Origin: Niastella vici
GTDB taxonomy: Bacteria > Bacteroidota > Bacteroidia > Chitinophagales > Chitinophagaceae
Direction of reading: 5' to 3'
NCBI RefSeq assembly: GCF_002077945.1
Contig: NZ_LVYD01000024.1
Coordinates: 186,001 to 250,000, forward strand
DNA length: 64,000 nucleotides
Shown here: in pieces, positions 44,711-53,034 of the stretch
Position numbering within the stretch: the first letter of the stretch is position 1
How the letters are laid out: every line of letters begins with the position of its first letter
Position numbers and translations under genes: made by a program
The notes under the pieces: generated by a model
What the model was told of the DNA's origin: nothing
The model's database searches: none
What the model saw: only the letters and a program-made list of their open reading frames with translations

Positions 44711-45961
44711 ATGAGAAAAATTTTTGTACTGACCGGGCTTTTTGCGGCGATCATGGGAACCACGCAGGCACAGAACCTGAGCTCTCCCTATTCTGTGTAC
44801 GGCGTTGGTGAAATTCAGGAGCTGCAACCCGACCGCAGCAGCGGTATGGCCAACACGTCCATGTCACTGGTATCAACCCCCGGCTTCCTGATCAATAAAA
44901 ACCCGGCCTCTTTGATTGGCTTGGAAAGAAGTTTGGCCCAGGTTGACCTCGGCATTGTTGCAAAGACCATCACGTTCAAGGGTAATATTATTAATGGCAA
45001 TAATGATAAAGCCAAGGACCTTACCATTAAACGCATTTCTATATCGGCCAAACTCAACAACTGGTGGGCCAGCAGTGTTGGCTTCAAACCTTTCAGCTAT
45101 GTGAACTATGCGTTCACCGGGCAAAAAAGCATTGAAGGTTCAACCAGTACCTATACCGGCAATTATGAAGGCAATGGCGGTTTGCATAATATATTCTGGA
45201 ATAACGCCTTTGCCCTGGGCAAACACCTGGCCGTGGGTGTGCGTTCCAACTTTATCTTCGGATCAATAAACCAGATTGAAACATTGTCGGGCGGTGCATT
45301 GAGCACCAGCATAATATCGCAGACGAGTGATTATTATTCCGGTTTCCGTTTTGAAGGCGGCGCCATCTATGGCAACAAGATCTCGAAGAACTGGAAATTC
45401 TCCCTGGGTGGAAAGGTCACTACCAGGAATGACCTCACCAACGATAAAACGCTTACCGTTACCGAGGGAGGCAGTGTAGTTGAAGCGAATAAGTCATTAA
45501 CCGGTAAAAGCTTTACCCTGCCCTGGCAGTATGATGCCGGTATTGCATTGGTAAATAAAGGCCGCGCTACATTTACTGTTGATTACAGTTATGGTAACTG
45601 GAATAAACTGAACCCCAGCGGTTCTACCTATTCTATAGTAGACAACGATCGCATTTCGGCCGGTTTCCAGTTCAGCAACCAGGTGCAACGGTTTGGCATG
45701 GTGGCTGAAAAAAGCTATTTCTCGGCAGGTGTTTTTACCGGGAACCAATACTTACAGGTAAAAGGCCAGCAGATCAGGGAAGTGGGTGGCACCATTGGTT
45801 ACGGTGGTTATTTAAGCCGGGGACTGGCGTTTAACCTCGCGCTCGAAGGTGGCAGCCGCGGAACAACCGTTAACAACCTGGTGAAAGAAAATTATTTTCA
45901 GTTCACCCTGTCGCTGTCGTACAGAGAAGTATTATACAGTAAGGGAAGAAAGTACGATTAG
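44711..45961 (+). CDS. Outer membrane beta-barrel protein
   Basis: A 416-residue protein with signal peptide MRKIFVLTGLFAAIMGTTQA and then alternating beta-strand patterns throughout (WWASSVGFKPFSYVNYAFTG, HLAVGVRSNFIFGSINQIET, FTVDYSYGNWNKLN), with an N-terminal plug-like start (NLSSPYSVYGVGEIQELQPD) reminiscent of FadL/OmpP1-type transporters. The end, FQFTLSLSYREVLYSKGRKY, carries strands up to the C-terminus. It is co-transcribed with the DUF4270 lipoprotein, and a hairpin terminator follows 22 bp after the stop. Confidence 0.78.
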   Translation: MRKIFVLTGLFAAIMGTTQAQNLSSPYSVYGVGEIQELQPDRSSGMANTSMSLVSTPGFLINKNPASLIGLERSLAQVDLGIVAKTITFKGNIINGNNDKAKDLTIKRISISAKLNNWWASSVGFKPFSYVNYAFTGQKSIEGSTSTYTGNYEGNGGLHNIFWNNAFALGKHLAVGVRSNFIFGSINQIETLSGGALSTSIISQTSDYYSGFRFEGGAIYGNKISKNWKFSLGGKVTTRNDLTNDKTLTVTEGGSVVEANKSLTGKSFTLPWQYDAGIALVNKGRATFTVDYSYGNWNKLNPSGSTYSIVDNDRISAGFQFSNQVQRFGMVAEKSYFSAGVFTGNQYLQVKGQQIREVGGTIGYGGYLSRGLAFNLALEGGSRGTTVNNLVKENYFQFTLSLSYREVLYSKGRKYD

Positions 45962-45983
45962 TAGTAATTTATCTTATTGAAAG

Positions 45984-46015
45984 AGGCTGTGTCGATGATG
46001 CAGCCTTTTGTTTTA
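45984..46015 (+). terminator. Intrinsic terminator of the DUF4270 operon
   Basis: The stem AGGCTG/CAGCCT (extended by G-T pairs) with an 11-base loop is followed by TTTTGTTTTAT. Confidence 0.7.
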
Positions 46016-46017
46016 TA

Positions 46018-46092
46018 GGAAGTAAGAGGTAAGAAGTAGGAAGTAAGAAGCTCGCGAATTTTCAGATTTTCCTACTTCTTACTCCCTACCTC
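46018..46092. repeat. Heptamer-armed inverted repeat element (GGAAGTA type) with TCGCGA core
   Basis: Left arm heptamers at 46018-46045 (GGAAGTA, AGAGGTA, AGAAGTA, GGAAGTA), core TCGCGAATTTTCAGATTTTC at 46052-46071, right arm TACTTCT, TACTCCC, TACCTC at 46073-46092. The arms are complementary. The core is nearly the same as in the element at 48569-48674. Confidence 0.75.
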
Positions 46093-46130
46093 AAAACCCA
46101 ATTCCACAGAAGCCCCTTCTTCCCGAGATC

Positions 46131-47030
46131 TTATTTTATTCTTTTATAGAAATACAACTTCACTGAAGAAGCCAGTCCTTTTTCACTCAGGGTGTAAAAG
46201 CCGGAATCGTTATTGGCAAACACAATGGCTTCGCCCTGCGGTTCGGGCGTGTATGGCAGGTTAACCGGTTTGTTGCTCAATGACTGCAGCATGGTTTCCC
46301 CCGATTTATGCGGATAATAATAAATAGCGTCATAGGTCTTTATCACGATCCCGTTGCCGGCCGGCGAAATGGCCGCGCTTGTGACATAGTTATACGGCAG
46401 CACGCCCACGTCCTCGGCCCTGTTCATAACCGTTGTACTATATGGGTAGGTCAATTTGAAGATCCTTGACTTCAGATCGGTTTTGGTGATCAGGTAAATA
46501 TCCTTGGAGGTGGGGTCAACCAGGATGGCTTCGGTATTATGGCTGCCATCGGGGTAATAAAAAGCAATGGCGTCAATGTTTTTAACCGTATCGGCAGCCG
46601 CCAATGGTTCTTCCAGGCGGTAAATGACATAATCAGGATGTACCAGCAGGTTATCGCCGGTTTCAGCAATGTACAGGTATTGAATGCCCTGCAGGGGCCC
46701 ATTTGATAACACCATATCTTCCCAGTCGCGGTTCACTACATTTGCCAGGTGAATATTTTTCAGGAAAGTGCCATCGTGTTTTAACAAACCGATATCGGGC
46801 GGGTTGCCACTGTCCTGCTCAACCCATAAATAACCAGGATTGGCCTTGCTGTCGGCAATGCCCGAGACTTCATTAAGGGAGGCTTCGTTCACCGCAAATT
46901 CCTGGGGAGTGGAAGTAAAACCGGTTACATTGCCATCACTCTTATCCTGGTGACAGGCCGATAACCCGGCCATTATAATAAATAAAATATGCCTGTAGCT
47001 GAATGACACGTGCAGTTTTTGTGCAAACAT
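46131..47030 (-). CDS. Beta-propeller-like lipoprotein
   Basis: A 299-residue exported protein with lipoprotein signal (HILFIIMAGLSAC, lipid Cys at about residue 26). The mature part has the repeats of a beta-propeller similar to SdiA-regulated or phytase-like proteins: NEVSGIADSKANPGYLWVEQ, NRDWEDMVLSNGPLQGIQYL, NTEAILVDPTSKDIYLITKT, EPQGEAIVFANNDSGFYTLS. It may bind a ligand or hydrolyse a phosphoester; no catalytic set could be singled out. It converges with the outer membrane protein gene across the heptamer element and stands alone upstream. Confidence 0.75.
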   Translation of the reverse strand: MFAQKLHVSFSYRHILFIIMAGLSACHQDKSDGNVTGFTSTPQEFAVNEASLNEVSGIADSKANPGYLWVEQDSGNPPDIGLLKHDGTFLKNIHLANVVNRDWEDMVLSNGPLQGIQYLYIAETGDNLLVHPDYVIYRLEEPLAAADTVKNIDAIAFYYPDGSHNTEAILVDPTSKDIYLITKTDLKSRIFKLTYPYSTTVMNRAEDVGVLPYNYVTSAAISPAGNGIVIKTYDAIYYYPHKSGETMLQSLSNKPVNLPYTPEPQGEAIVFANNDSGFYTLSEKGLASSVKLYFYKRIK

Positions 47031-47052
47031 AAGGTGTACAAGTTATTAAAAT

Positions 47053-47132
47053 TCCTTCGACTACGCTCAGAATTGCCTGTTAAGGATTTATGGGGTACAT
47101 TATCTTTTTTATCCTGAGCGGAGCCGAAGGAC
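47053..47132. repeat. Inverted pair of CCTTCGACTnCGCTCAGG repeats
   Basis: CCTTCGACTACGCTCAG at 47054-47070 is answered by CCTGAGCGGAGCCGAAGGAC at 47113-47132, giving a potential stem of about 17 bp with a 42-base loop. It lies upstream of the propeller lipoprotein. The rest of 47031-47346 shows no gene. Confidence 0.65.
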
Positions 47133-47346
47133 AAATATTTTCTCCCGATTTCATAATCAAAACCGGTCCCGGATGGTTATATTGCCCCAATCGCGTGCAA
47201 TGGCGGTCTGCTGATCAAACTACTTCAATTCCGGCAAACACCTTACCAGGTTACCGGGATGTTAATTCCTTTATCGAACCCTACATTCGTTCCTGATAAA
47301 AACCGGGCGCGAAACTTTTTCATCAAATAGTACGTACTGAACGTAA

Positions 47347-48003
47347 ATGAGCACCATTGCCATGAATACAACCATGCCATTATTAACACCGCTTGAACCG
47401 CATAATAAATACGCACCCGTATTTGAATGCAGGCTGGCTAACGGACAGGTAACCGTAGCCTTGCGGCCCTTATCATTGCACGACTGGCCCTATGCAGGCA
47501 AATGGCTGTGCAGGGAATTCACCCGCCGGCAGGCATCAGGCGCACAGCTGCCCGAAAAGCATTTGCGCGAAACCTTTTGCACCATGCTGCAATGTGATTT
47601 TGCCCAGCCATTTATTGGATTGATAAATGACCAGCCCGCATTTTTGATAGAGATCTGCGACGGCGATAAACATTGCGATGGACTGGAAGAAGGGCCACAT
47701 GTATTTGACAACGGCGATCATGCGATCAGGTTAATATTATCACCCACAGCCATCAACACACGTTATTTCAGCCGGTATGCGCTGTTAAGCAGCCTCGAAC
47801 ATTTTTTCTCCTATTCCCAGGTGAAGCGAATTGTTTGGGAATTGCATGAAAAAGACAGGTACAACATTAACCTGGCAAACCAGTTGTCGTTCATGGCAGG
47901 CGAAACGCCCCATTGGCCGGGCATACATGTTTTCCTGTATCCGCGCGAAATTTTCAATCGCTTTTCTGCCAACTATCATGTACATATGCAAAAATGGCCG
48001 TAA
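47347..48003 (+). CDS. GNAT-like acyltransferase resembling siderophore AlcB/IucB-type enzymes
   Basis: The 218-residue protein resembles the acyltransferase domain used in hydroxamate siderophore synthesis: VALRPLSLHDWPYAGKWLCR at the start, FAQPFIGLINDQPAFLIEIC with following DGDKHCDG, then IRLILSPTAINTRYFSRYAL and a C-terminal WPGIHVFLYPREIFNRF. These match the order of strands and loops in IucB-like GNAT proteins. No siderophore synthetase is adjacent, so the acceptor is unknown. It precedes the first AraC-type gene by 183 bp. Confidence 0.6.
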   Translation: MSTIAMNTTMPLLTPLEPHNKYAPVFECRLANGQVTVALRPLSLHDWPYAGKWLCREFTRRQASGAQLPEKHLRETFCTMLQCDFAQPFIGLINDQPAFLIEICDGDKHCDGLEEGPHVFDNGDHAIRLILSPTAINTRYFSRYALLSSLEHFFSYSQVKRIVWELHEKDRYNINLANQLSFMAGETPHWPGIHVFLYPREIFNRFSANYHVHMQKWP

Positions 48004-48186
48004 ATTATATAGTGTTACCGTTAGAACATACTCCCCTCTTCTCAGGCGCGGTGGCTGTAAGGCAGGCGCCACTACTTCCGAAACCAATCGTAAAGAGCTT
48101 ACTATCCGTACTTTTTCATAATTTCGTTTGTAAGTGACCGTGCGTTATAAAAAACTAATGACGATCGCTTTTTTAAACCTTATTTT

Positions 48187-48537
48187 ATGTCCTTGAGTAA
48201 ACAGGATATTGCGTATATCCGGCAGGCCAGAACGATCCTTGACGAAAATTTCGACAAGCATATCACCATTCCGCAACTAGCCCGGCAAACGGGCATCAAT
48301 GAAGCCAAGCTCAAAGAAGGGTTCAGGGAGTTATTCGGCTTCAGTATTCATACCTGTATTTTGCAATTACGCCTGCAGAAGGCCCAGGAGTTATTATTGA
48401 CAACTGAGTTATCGGTCACCGATATTACGTATCATATCGGCTATAGCCATGTAACGCATTTCACCTCCCTGTTCAAAAAGGAAACAGGCATGACACCCAC
48501 CGAGTGGAAGAAGAAGTTCGGCCCCCCGGAGCCTTAA
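48187..48537 (+). CDS. Stand-alone AraC-type DNA-binding domain protein (1 of 4)
   Basis: A 116-residue protein made only of the AraC/XylS double helix-turn-helix domain. The first HTH is ITIPQLARQTGINEAKLKEG (about residues 27-46) followed by FRELFGFSIHTCILQLRLQK. The second is LSVTDITYHIGYSHVTHFTS, and TGMTPTEWKKKFG ends the domain. No ligand-binding domain precedes it, so activity would be controlled by level or by partners. It is convergent to the GMC oxidoreductase gene; the gap holds a CCCCTAAAGGGG repeat and a heptamer element. Confidence 0.9.
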   Translation: MSLSKQDIAYIRQARTILDENFDKHITIPQLARQTGINEAKLKEGFRELFGFSIHTCILQLRLQKAQELLLTTELSVTDITYHIGYSHVTHFTSLFKKETGMTPTEWKKKFGPPEP

Positions 48538-48568
48538 GCCCCCAGCCCCTAAAGGGGAGATCGGCCAT

Positions 48569-48674
48569 GGTGAATGGTCAATGGTGAATCGTTCGCGATT
48601 TCCAGATTTTCGAATTAAATGCAGAAATCAAAATTTCGAAAACTCCATTGACCATTGACCTTTGCCCATTCACG
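48569..48674. repeat. Heptamer-armed inverted repeat element (GGTGAAT type) with TCGCGA core
   Basis: Left arm GGTGAAT, GGTCAAT, GGTGAAT at 48569-48589; core TCGCGATTTCCAGATTTTC at 48593-48611, followed by A/T-rich sequence; right arm ATTGACC, ATTGACC, TTTGCCC, ATTCACG at 48647-48674. It ends two bases before the stop codon of the GMC oxidoreductase gene. Confidence 0.75.
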
Positions 48675-48676
48675 CT

Positions 48677-50407
48677 TTACAGGTTCTGCTTCTTCAATTC
48701 CCCAACCGCAAAATCAGCAGCGCGGGCCGTTAACGCCATGTACGTAAGCGATGGGTTCTGGCAGGCGGAGGAAGCCATGCAGGCGCCATCGGTAACAAAA
48801 ACGTTGGGCGCATCCCATACCTGGTTATGCGCATTCAGTACCGATGTTTTGCGATCGCGGCCCATACGGGCGGTACCCATTTCATGAATGCCCTGCCCAA
48901 TGGCATAGCCGTCACTATCCCAGGTACTGATGTCTTTTACGCCGGCTGCTTCGAACATGGCCACCAGTTCCTTCACAATGTCTTTACGCATTTTGAATTC
49001 ATTCTCTTTCAATTCGGCGTCCATGGCCAGCACGGGCAGGCCCCATTTATCTTTTACCGATGTATCGAGTGAGATCTTATTATCGTGATAAGGCAATACT
49101 TCGCCAAAACCTGTTGCACCTATGTGCCAGGCGCCCGGCTCTGTTAACGCAGCCTTTAGTTCGGCGCCCACGCCCAGTTCGGCCACCTCGCGCGACCAGT
49201 TGTCGCGGCTGGCGCTTCCCTGGTAGCCGTAGCCCCGCAGGAAGTCGCGTTTGTCGCCGAACAGGTTGGCAAAACGGGGGATATAAAAACCATTGGCGCG
49301 GCGGCCGTAGTAATATTTATCTTCATAGCCTTCCACCAGTCCTTTGGCGCCCAGCATGTAATGGTGGTCCATCAGGTTATGGCCCAGTTCATTGCTGCTG
49401 CTGCCAAGCCCACCCGGCCATATGTCGGTGGCAGAGTTCATGAGTATCCAGGAAGAGTTTAACGCAGAGGCGCACACAAAAATGATCTTTGCATGATACT
49501 CGTAGGTTTTGTTGGTTTCAGCGTCCAGCACTTCTACCCCTTTGGCCCTTTTGGCGTCTTTGTCGTAAATGAGTTTGGTAACGATTGACCATGGCCGAAC
49601 CGTGAGGTTGCCGGTTTTCTTTGCGGCGGGCAGTGTAGAAGACTGGGTGCTGAAATAACCACCGAACGGACAACCTTCCCAGCACCGGTTGCGGAACTGG
49701 CATTGGGTGCGGCCTTCCACCGGCGCGGTTAAATTGGCTACGCGGCCAATGAAAAGATGCCGTTGATCTTTATAATAAGCTTTAATGCGGCTGGCAACGT
49801 CTTTCTCCACGCAGTTGAGGTCCATGGGCGGAAGGAATTGCCCGTCGGGCAATTGCGGCAGGCCTTCTTTGGAACCGCTGATACCGGCGAATTTTTCAAC
49901 GTGATCGTACCAGGGGGCCAGGTCGCGGTAGCGAATGGGCCAGTCGACCCCATATCCATCTTTGGCATTGGCTTCAAAATCAAAATCGCTCCAGCGGTAG
50001 CTTTGCCGGCCCCACAGGAGCGAGCGGCCGCCCACCTGGTAACTGCGCCACCAGGTGAAAGGTTTTTTCTCTACGTACGGACAATCCTTTTCATTGGTCC
50101 AGTAATCCATCAACTGTTCATAGGCCACCGTGCCGCCGGCCCAGTCGCGGGAGATGACGGGATTGTCGGTTTTCTGTTTGTGCGTGGCGGTGCCGCGGTG
50201 TGGGAGGTCCCACGGGTTACTATTGGCAGATTTATAGTCTTTGATATGCTCCACGTTGCGGCCCCGTTCGAGCATCAGTACTTTCAGTCCTTTTTCGGTG
50301 AGTTCCTTGGCGGCCCAGCCACCACTTATTCCGGAACCTACAACAATGGCATCGTAGGTATTTTGAACAGCGGCTTTGCTGTTAATTTGAAGAGAATCCC
50401 CTGGCAT
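48677..50407 (-). CDS. GMC family FAD-dependent oxidoreductase
   Basis: A 576-residue flavoprotein of the glucose-methanol-choline family, oxidising an alcohol or sugar. It opens with the FAD site YDAIVVGSGISGGWAAKELT (about residues 17-36) and LMLERGRN, has CWEGCPFGGYFSTQSS in the middle, and ends with the active-site region GIHEMGTARMGRD and QNPSLTYMALTARAADFAVG. Relatives in Bacteroidota usually pair with a gluconate 2-dehydrogenase subunit 3-like gene carrying the export signal; no such gene is adjacent, and no Tat signal is visible here. It lies between the first and second AraC-type genes. Confidence 0.92.
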   Translation of the reverse strand: MPGDSLQINSKAAVQNTYDAIVVGSGISGGWAAKELTEKGLKVLMLERGRNVEHIKDYKSANSNPWDLPHRGTATHKQKTDNPVISRDWAGGTVAYEQLMDYWTNEKDCPYVEKKPFTWWRSYQVGGRSLLWGRQSYRWSDFDFEANAKDGYGVDWPIRYRDLAPWYDHVEKFAGISGSKEGLPQLPDGQFLPPMDLNCVEKDVASRIKAYYKDQRHLFIGRVANLTAPVEGRTQCQFRNRCWEGCPFGGYFSTQSSTLPAAKKTGNLTVRPWSIVTKLIYDKDAKRAKGVEVLDAETNKTYEYHAKIIFVCASALNSSWILMNSATDIWPGGLGSSSNELGHNLMDHHYMLGAKGLVEGYEDKYYYGRRANGFYIPRFANLFGDKRDFLRGYGYQGSASRDNWSREVAELGVGAELKAALTEPGAWHIGATGFGEVLPYHDNKISLDTSVKDKWGLPVLAMDAELKENEFKMRKDIVKELVAMFEAAGVKDISTWDSDGYAIGQGIHEMGTARMGRDRKTSVLNAHNQVWDAPNVFVTDGACMASSACQNPSLTYMALTARAADFAVGELKKQNL

Positions 50408-50662
50408 AGCATCGTATTTGGTTGGTGAGCAATGAAAAACCGGTTCAATATAGTTGATTTGACAGTTATTATAAAATACGAAGAGAAATATTTTACCGGC
50501 TTGGGAAGGGAGTCTAATTTTGTAAAGAGCCCATAATTGAGACGTATACCATCACATCGATCCTTACTCCCTACACATCAACGCTGATGAAATTTTGACG
50601 ATGCCGGCAACTATTATAGCTGCTGATACGAACTGATTTTGTAGCACTATAAAACTTTTTCT

Positions 50663-51013
50663 ATGGGCAATGGCATACGATTGACGCCATACCTTGTAGC
50701 TACCGTTACCAGGGTAAAGGATTATATTGATGAACATCCATTGGAAAAGAAAACAACCAATGAGCTGGCACAATATGCCGGCATCAGCCGCAACCTGTTA
50801 CAGAAAGCATTCAGGGAGCTATATAGTACGCATATAAAAGAATACTATACCGCGCAAAAAATGGAATCAGCTATGTTACTATTGAAAGCAGGCATGCCCA
50901 TCAGACAGGTGGCCAGGCAGTGCCGTTATCGCTCACACAGTGCTTTTACTACCGCATTCCGGAATAAATATGGAATGGCGCCACTGAGTTGGTTGAAACA
51001 AACCGGTTTATAA
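50663..51013 (+). CDS. Stand-alone AraC-type DNA-binding domain protein (2 of 4)
   Basis: 116 residues, only the double-HTH domain. The first HTH spans KTTNELAQYAGISRNLLQKA, the linker helix IKEYYTAQKMESAMLLLKAG, the second HTH PIRQVARQCRYRSHSAFTTA, ending with FRNKYGMAPLSWLKQ. It is closer to the next two genes than to the one at 48187 (shared KAFRELY/KAFKELY block, GMP-x-(R/K)-x-VA and YRS linker). It is divergent from the GMC gene with a 255-bp gap in which nothing else is seen. Confidence 0.88.
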   Translation: MGNGIRLTPYLVATVTRVKDYIDEHPLEKKTTNELAQYAGISRNLLQKAFRELYSTHIKEYYTAQKMESAMLLLKAGMPIRQVARQCRYRSHSAFTTAFRNKYGMAPLSWLKQTGL

Positions 51014-51376
51014 TATAACAATAAAGAATAGGTGTTCAATCGGTGCCAAAGTGCAAAACATGAAGTGATCGTGCTAAAATGTAAAATTGGGTAAAGTAAC
51101 TTACGCCTGAATTATCTTAAAAACTCCAAAGCCAGTCCCTGGCCAATTTGTAGCAGTATATAAATACCGACTGTGTAATACACTTTCGGGAACCTTACCG
51201 GTTTGAATAACTATCTTATCCGCCAAAGCACCGGAAATTAAAACCTTTTTGACAATATAAGGTTGAATTAATTAATATCCATTAAGATCGTTCCAAAAAC
51301 TGAAAGTGCATTTTTTCAGTCAGTATTCTATTTCAATTAACAGAGCGCACCCTGCACTGATAAACCTATTCTTGTT
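51014..51376. other. Gap between AraC-type genes 2 and 3
   Basis: 363 bp, A/T rich, no gene found. An imperfect hairpin (CTGAAAGTGCATTTTTTCAG, about 51299-51318) lies about 60 bp before the next start and may be part of its control region. Confidence 0.3.
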
Positions 51377-51751
51377 ATGACAAACCATAACCATTACACC
51401 TTGTATGTTTTGCAAGCCGTTGAGCTGGTAAAGCAGCAAATAGAAACGGATCCGTTCAAACACCGGATGTGCAAAGAGTTATTGGAACTTATTACACCTG
51501 TTAACCGGAAGATATTGGAGAAAGCATTTAAAGAGCTTTATGGGTATCGAATAAAAGCGTACCAGGTAAAGCAGCGGCTTGCATTTTCGAAGAATTATTT
51601 ACAGGAAGGGATGCCCGTAAAGCGGGTGGCGGCGAAGTGTTATTACAGATCACAAAGTGCTTATTGCACGGCGTTCAAAAAAGAGTTTGGCCTTACGCCT
51701 ACCGAATGGATCAGGATAATAATACAAAGAACGCCCCCTATGTTAAATTGA
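51377..51751 (+). CDS. Stand-alone AraC-type DNA-binding domain protein (3 of 4)
   Basis: 124 residues with only the double-HTH domain: RMCKELLELITPVNRKILEK as first HTH, AFKELYGYRIKAYQVKQRLA as linker, MPVKRVAAKCYYRSQSAYCT as second HTH, and FKKEFGLTPTEWIRI at the end. It is very similar to the next gene over its full length, including the start (YTLYVLQAVELVKQQIETDP against YSMYVLDAIKCIKQHIDANP), so the two arose by recent duplication. No effector domain. The target is unknown. Confidence 0.9.
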   Translation: MTNHNHYTLYVLQAVELVKQQIETDPFKHRMCKELLELITPVNRKILEKAFKELYGYRIKAYQVKQRLAFSKNYLQEGMPVKRVAAKCYYRSQSAYCTAFKKEFGLTPTEWIRIIIQRTPPMLN

Positions 51752-52149
51752 TGTGAAGGAACAAAAAAGTAAAACAATGGTACAAATTTCAAAAATGGGT
51801 GCATGTAATTTGCCTGAAGAAACTACTTCGCTGCTATTCCTTCAAACACCAAACCTAAGCTTGAAAAGATATACCAATTGATCCGTATCCTCCAAAGGAC
51901 TCTTCAATTCCATAAATAGGGTTAAGGCACTTACTGCATAGCCCTTGTTGTTTAGCCGGGGCGTTGGCAGTAAGCTGATTTGAAGCGTTCACTTTGAATA
52001 CCGAATGAATGATCAACAGGAAATGCCAGGTTAAATTTGCTTGATATGAAACAAATACGATCCATGCGAAATGCATGACACAGCAACCACTTTACTAAGC
52101 GAATGGCATTAGCCTGACCGAAACAAGATTAGTAAATAAAATTTGTGCC
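51752..52149. other. Gap between AraC-type genes 3 and 4, with a possible decayed peptide gene
   Basis: 398 bp. The 16-bp word GTTGTTTAGCCGGGGC at 51947-51962 recurs at 52776-52791. Read on the minus strand, both places give a short related peptide frame containing (K/R)VN-x-S followed by APAKQ. The copy here continues as QGLCSKCLNPIYGIEESFGG. It could be a small peptide gene or the remnant of a duplicated one; there is no clear start. Confidence 0.35.
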
Positions 52150-52569
52150 ATGCTCAAAAATGTAAAACCTTATTCAATGTATGTGCTCGATGCTATTAAA
52201 TGTATAAAGCAGCACATAGACGCCAATCCCTTTCATTACAAGACAGCCGCTGAATTACTCAATCATTTAAGTGCGCCCAATCGCAATGCAGTAGAAAAAG
52301 CATTTAAAGACCTGTATGGCGCAGGTATTAAGGAATACCAGATCCGGCAGCGATTAGCAGCATCCAAAAATTTTCTTGAACAGGGAATGACCAAAAAGCA
52401 GGTAGCTTATAAGTGTTTGTACAGAACACAAAGCGCGTTTGCTGCGGCCTTCAGGAAGCAATTCAAGATGACACCAACAGAATGGCAAACGATGTATAAT
52501 AGTATTACGTGGAATAATGAATCAATTTTCGACAACAATCATGCATCTTTCGACAACAATCGGGCATAA
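52150..52569 (+). CDS. Stand-alone AraC-type DNA-binding domain protein (4 of 4)
   Basis: 139 residues: the double-HTH domain (KTAAELLNHLSAPNRNAVEK, linker AGIKEYQIRQRLAASKNFLE, second HTH MTKKQVAYKCLYRTQSAFAA, end FRKQFKMTPTEWQTMYNSI), then a tail ending in a short tandem repeat, FDNNHAS followed by FDNNRA. This comes from a 21-bp direct repeat (52527-52547 and 52548-52568). The tail is absent from the three related proteins. The gene lies upstream of the glycosyltransferase and peptide cluster at 53-58.6 kb and may control it. Confidence 0.9.
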   Translation: MLKNVKPYSMYVLDAIKCIKQHIDANPFHYKTAAELLNHLSAPNRNAVEKAFKDLYGAGIKEYQIRQRLAASKNFLEQGMTKKQVAYKCLYRTQSAFAAAFRKQFKMTPTEWQTMYNSITWNNESIFDNNHASFDNNRA

Positions 52570-53034
52570 ATCAACAATAAGGCGATGTACCTTGCATATA
52601 GAATGAATGATGCTCCGGTCATATTGCTCCGGAAGAAAACGAAAAACGAACCATAGCTTCACTTACAGACAATAGAATTTTCAACAGCTATTTATACAGC
52701 ATAAAATAAGATACTACGCATAGTAGTACAGTAAGTTTTTATCCAAACTGGATAAGGTTTCGCCGGTACGCGCTGGTTGTTTAGCCGGGGCAGAGACGGC
52801 TGATCTATTGACCCTACACTTAATTTTTTATGAAGAATGATCTGACAACTTCTTAATAGAAGGTTGATTGGAATACTATAACCCGGTAAAAAGCTAGTGC
52901 AACAATTTAACGACATTAACGAGGGATTTGAATGCTATTTAAATAATTGTTTCCGGCTAAACGGAGGATGCTCGCTCCATCTGTCACTGGCTTTGATGCC
53001 GGGGAATCTAAACATTAACTATTAAACCTTTTTC
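52570..53034. other. Gap upstream of the glycosyltransferase/MauE cluster
   Basis: 465 bp without a gene. It holds the second copy of GTTGTTTAGCCGGGGC (52776-52791). The region 52990-53030 (TTTG, about 20 bp, TAACTATT, shortly before the ATG at 53035) is a weak promoter candidate for the cluster. Confidence 0.3.
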
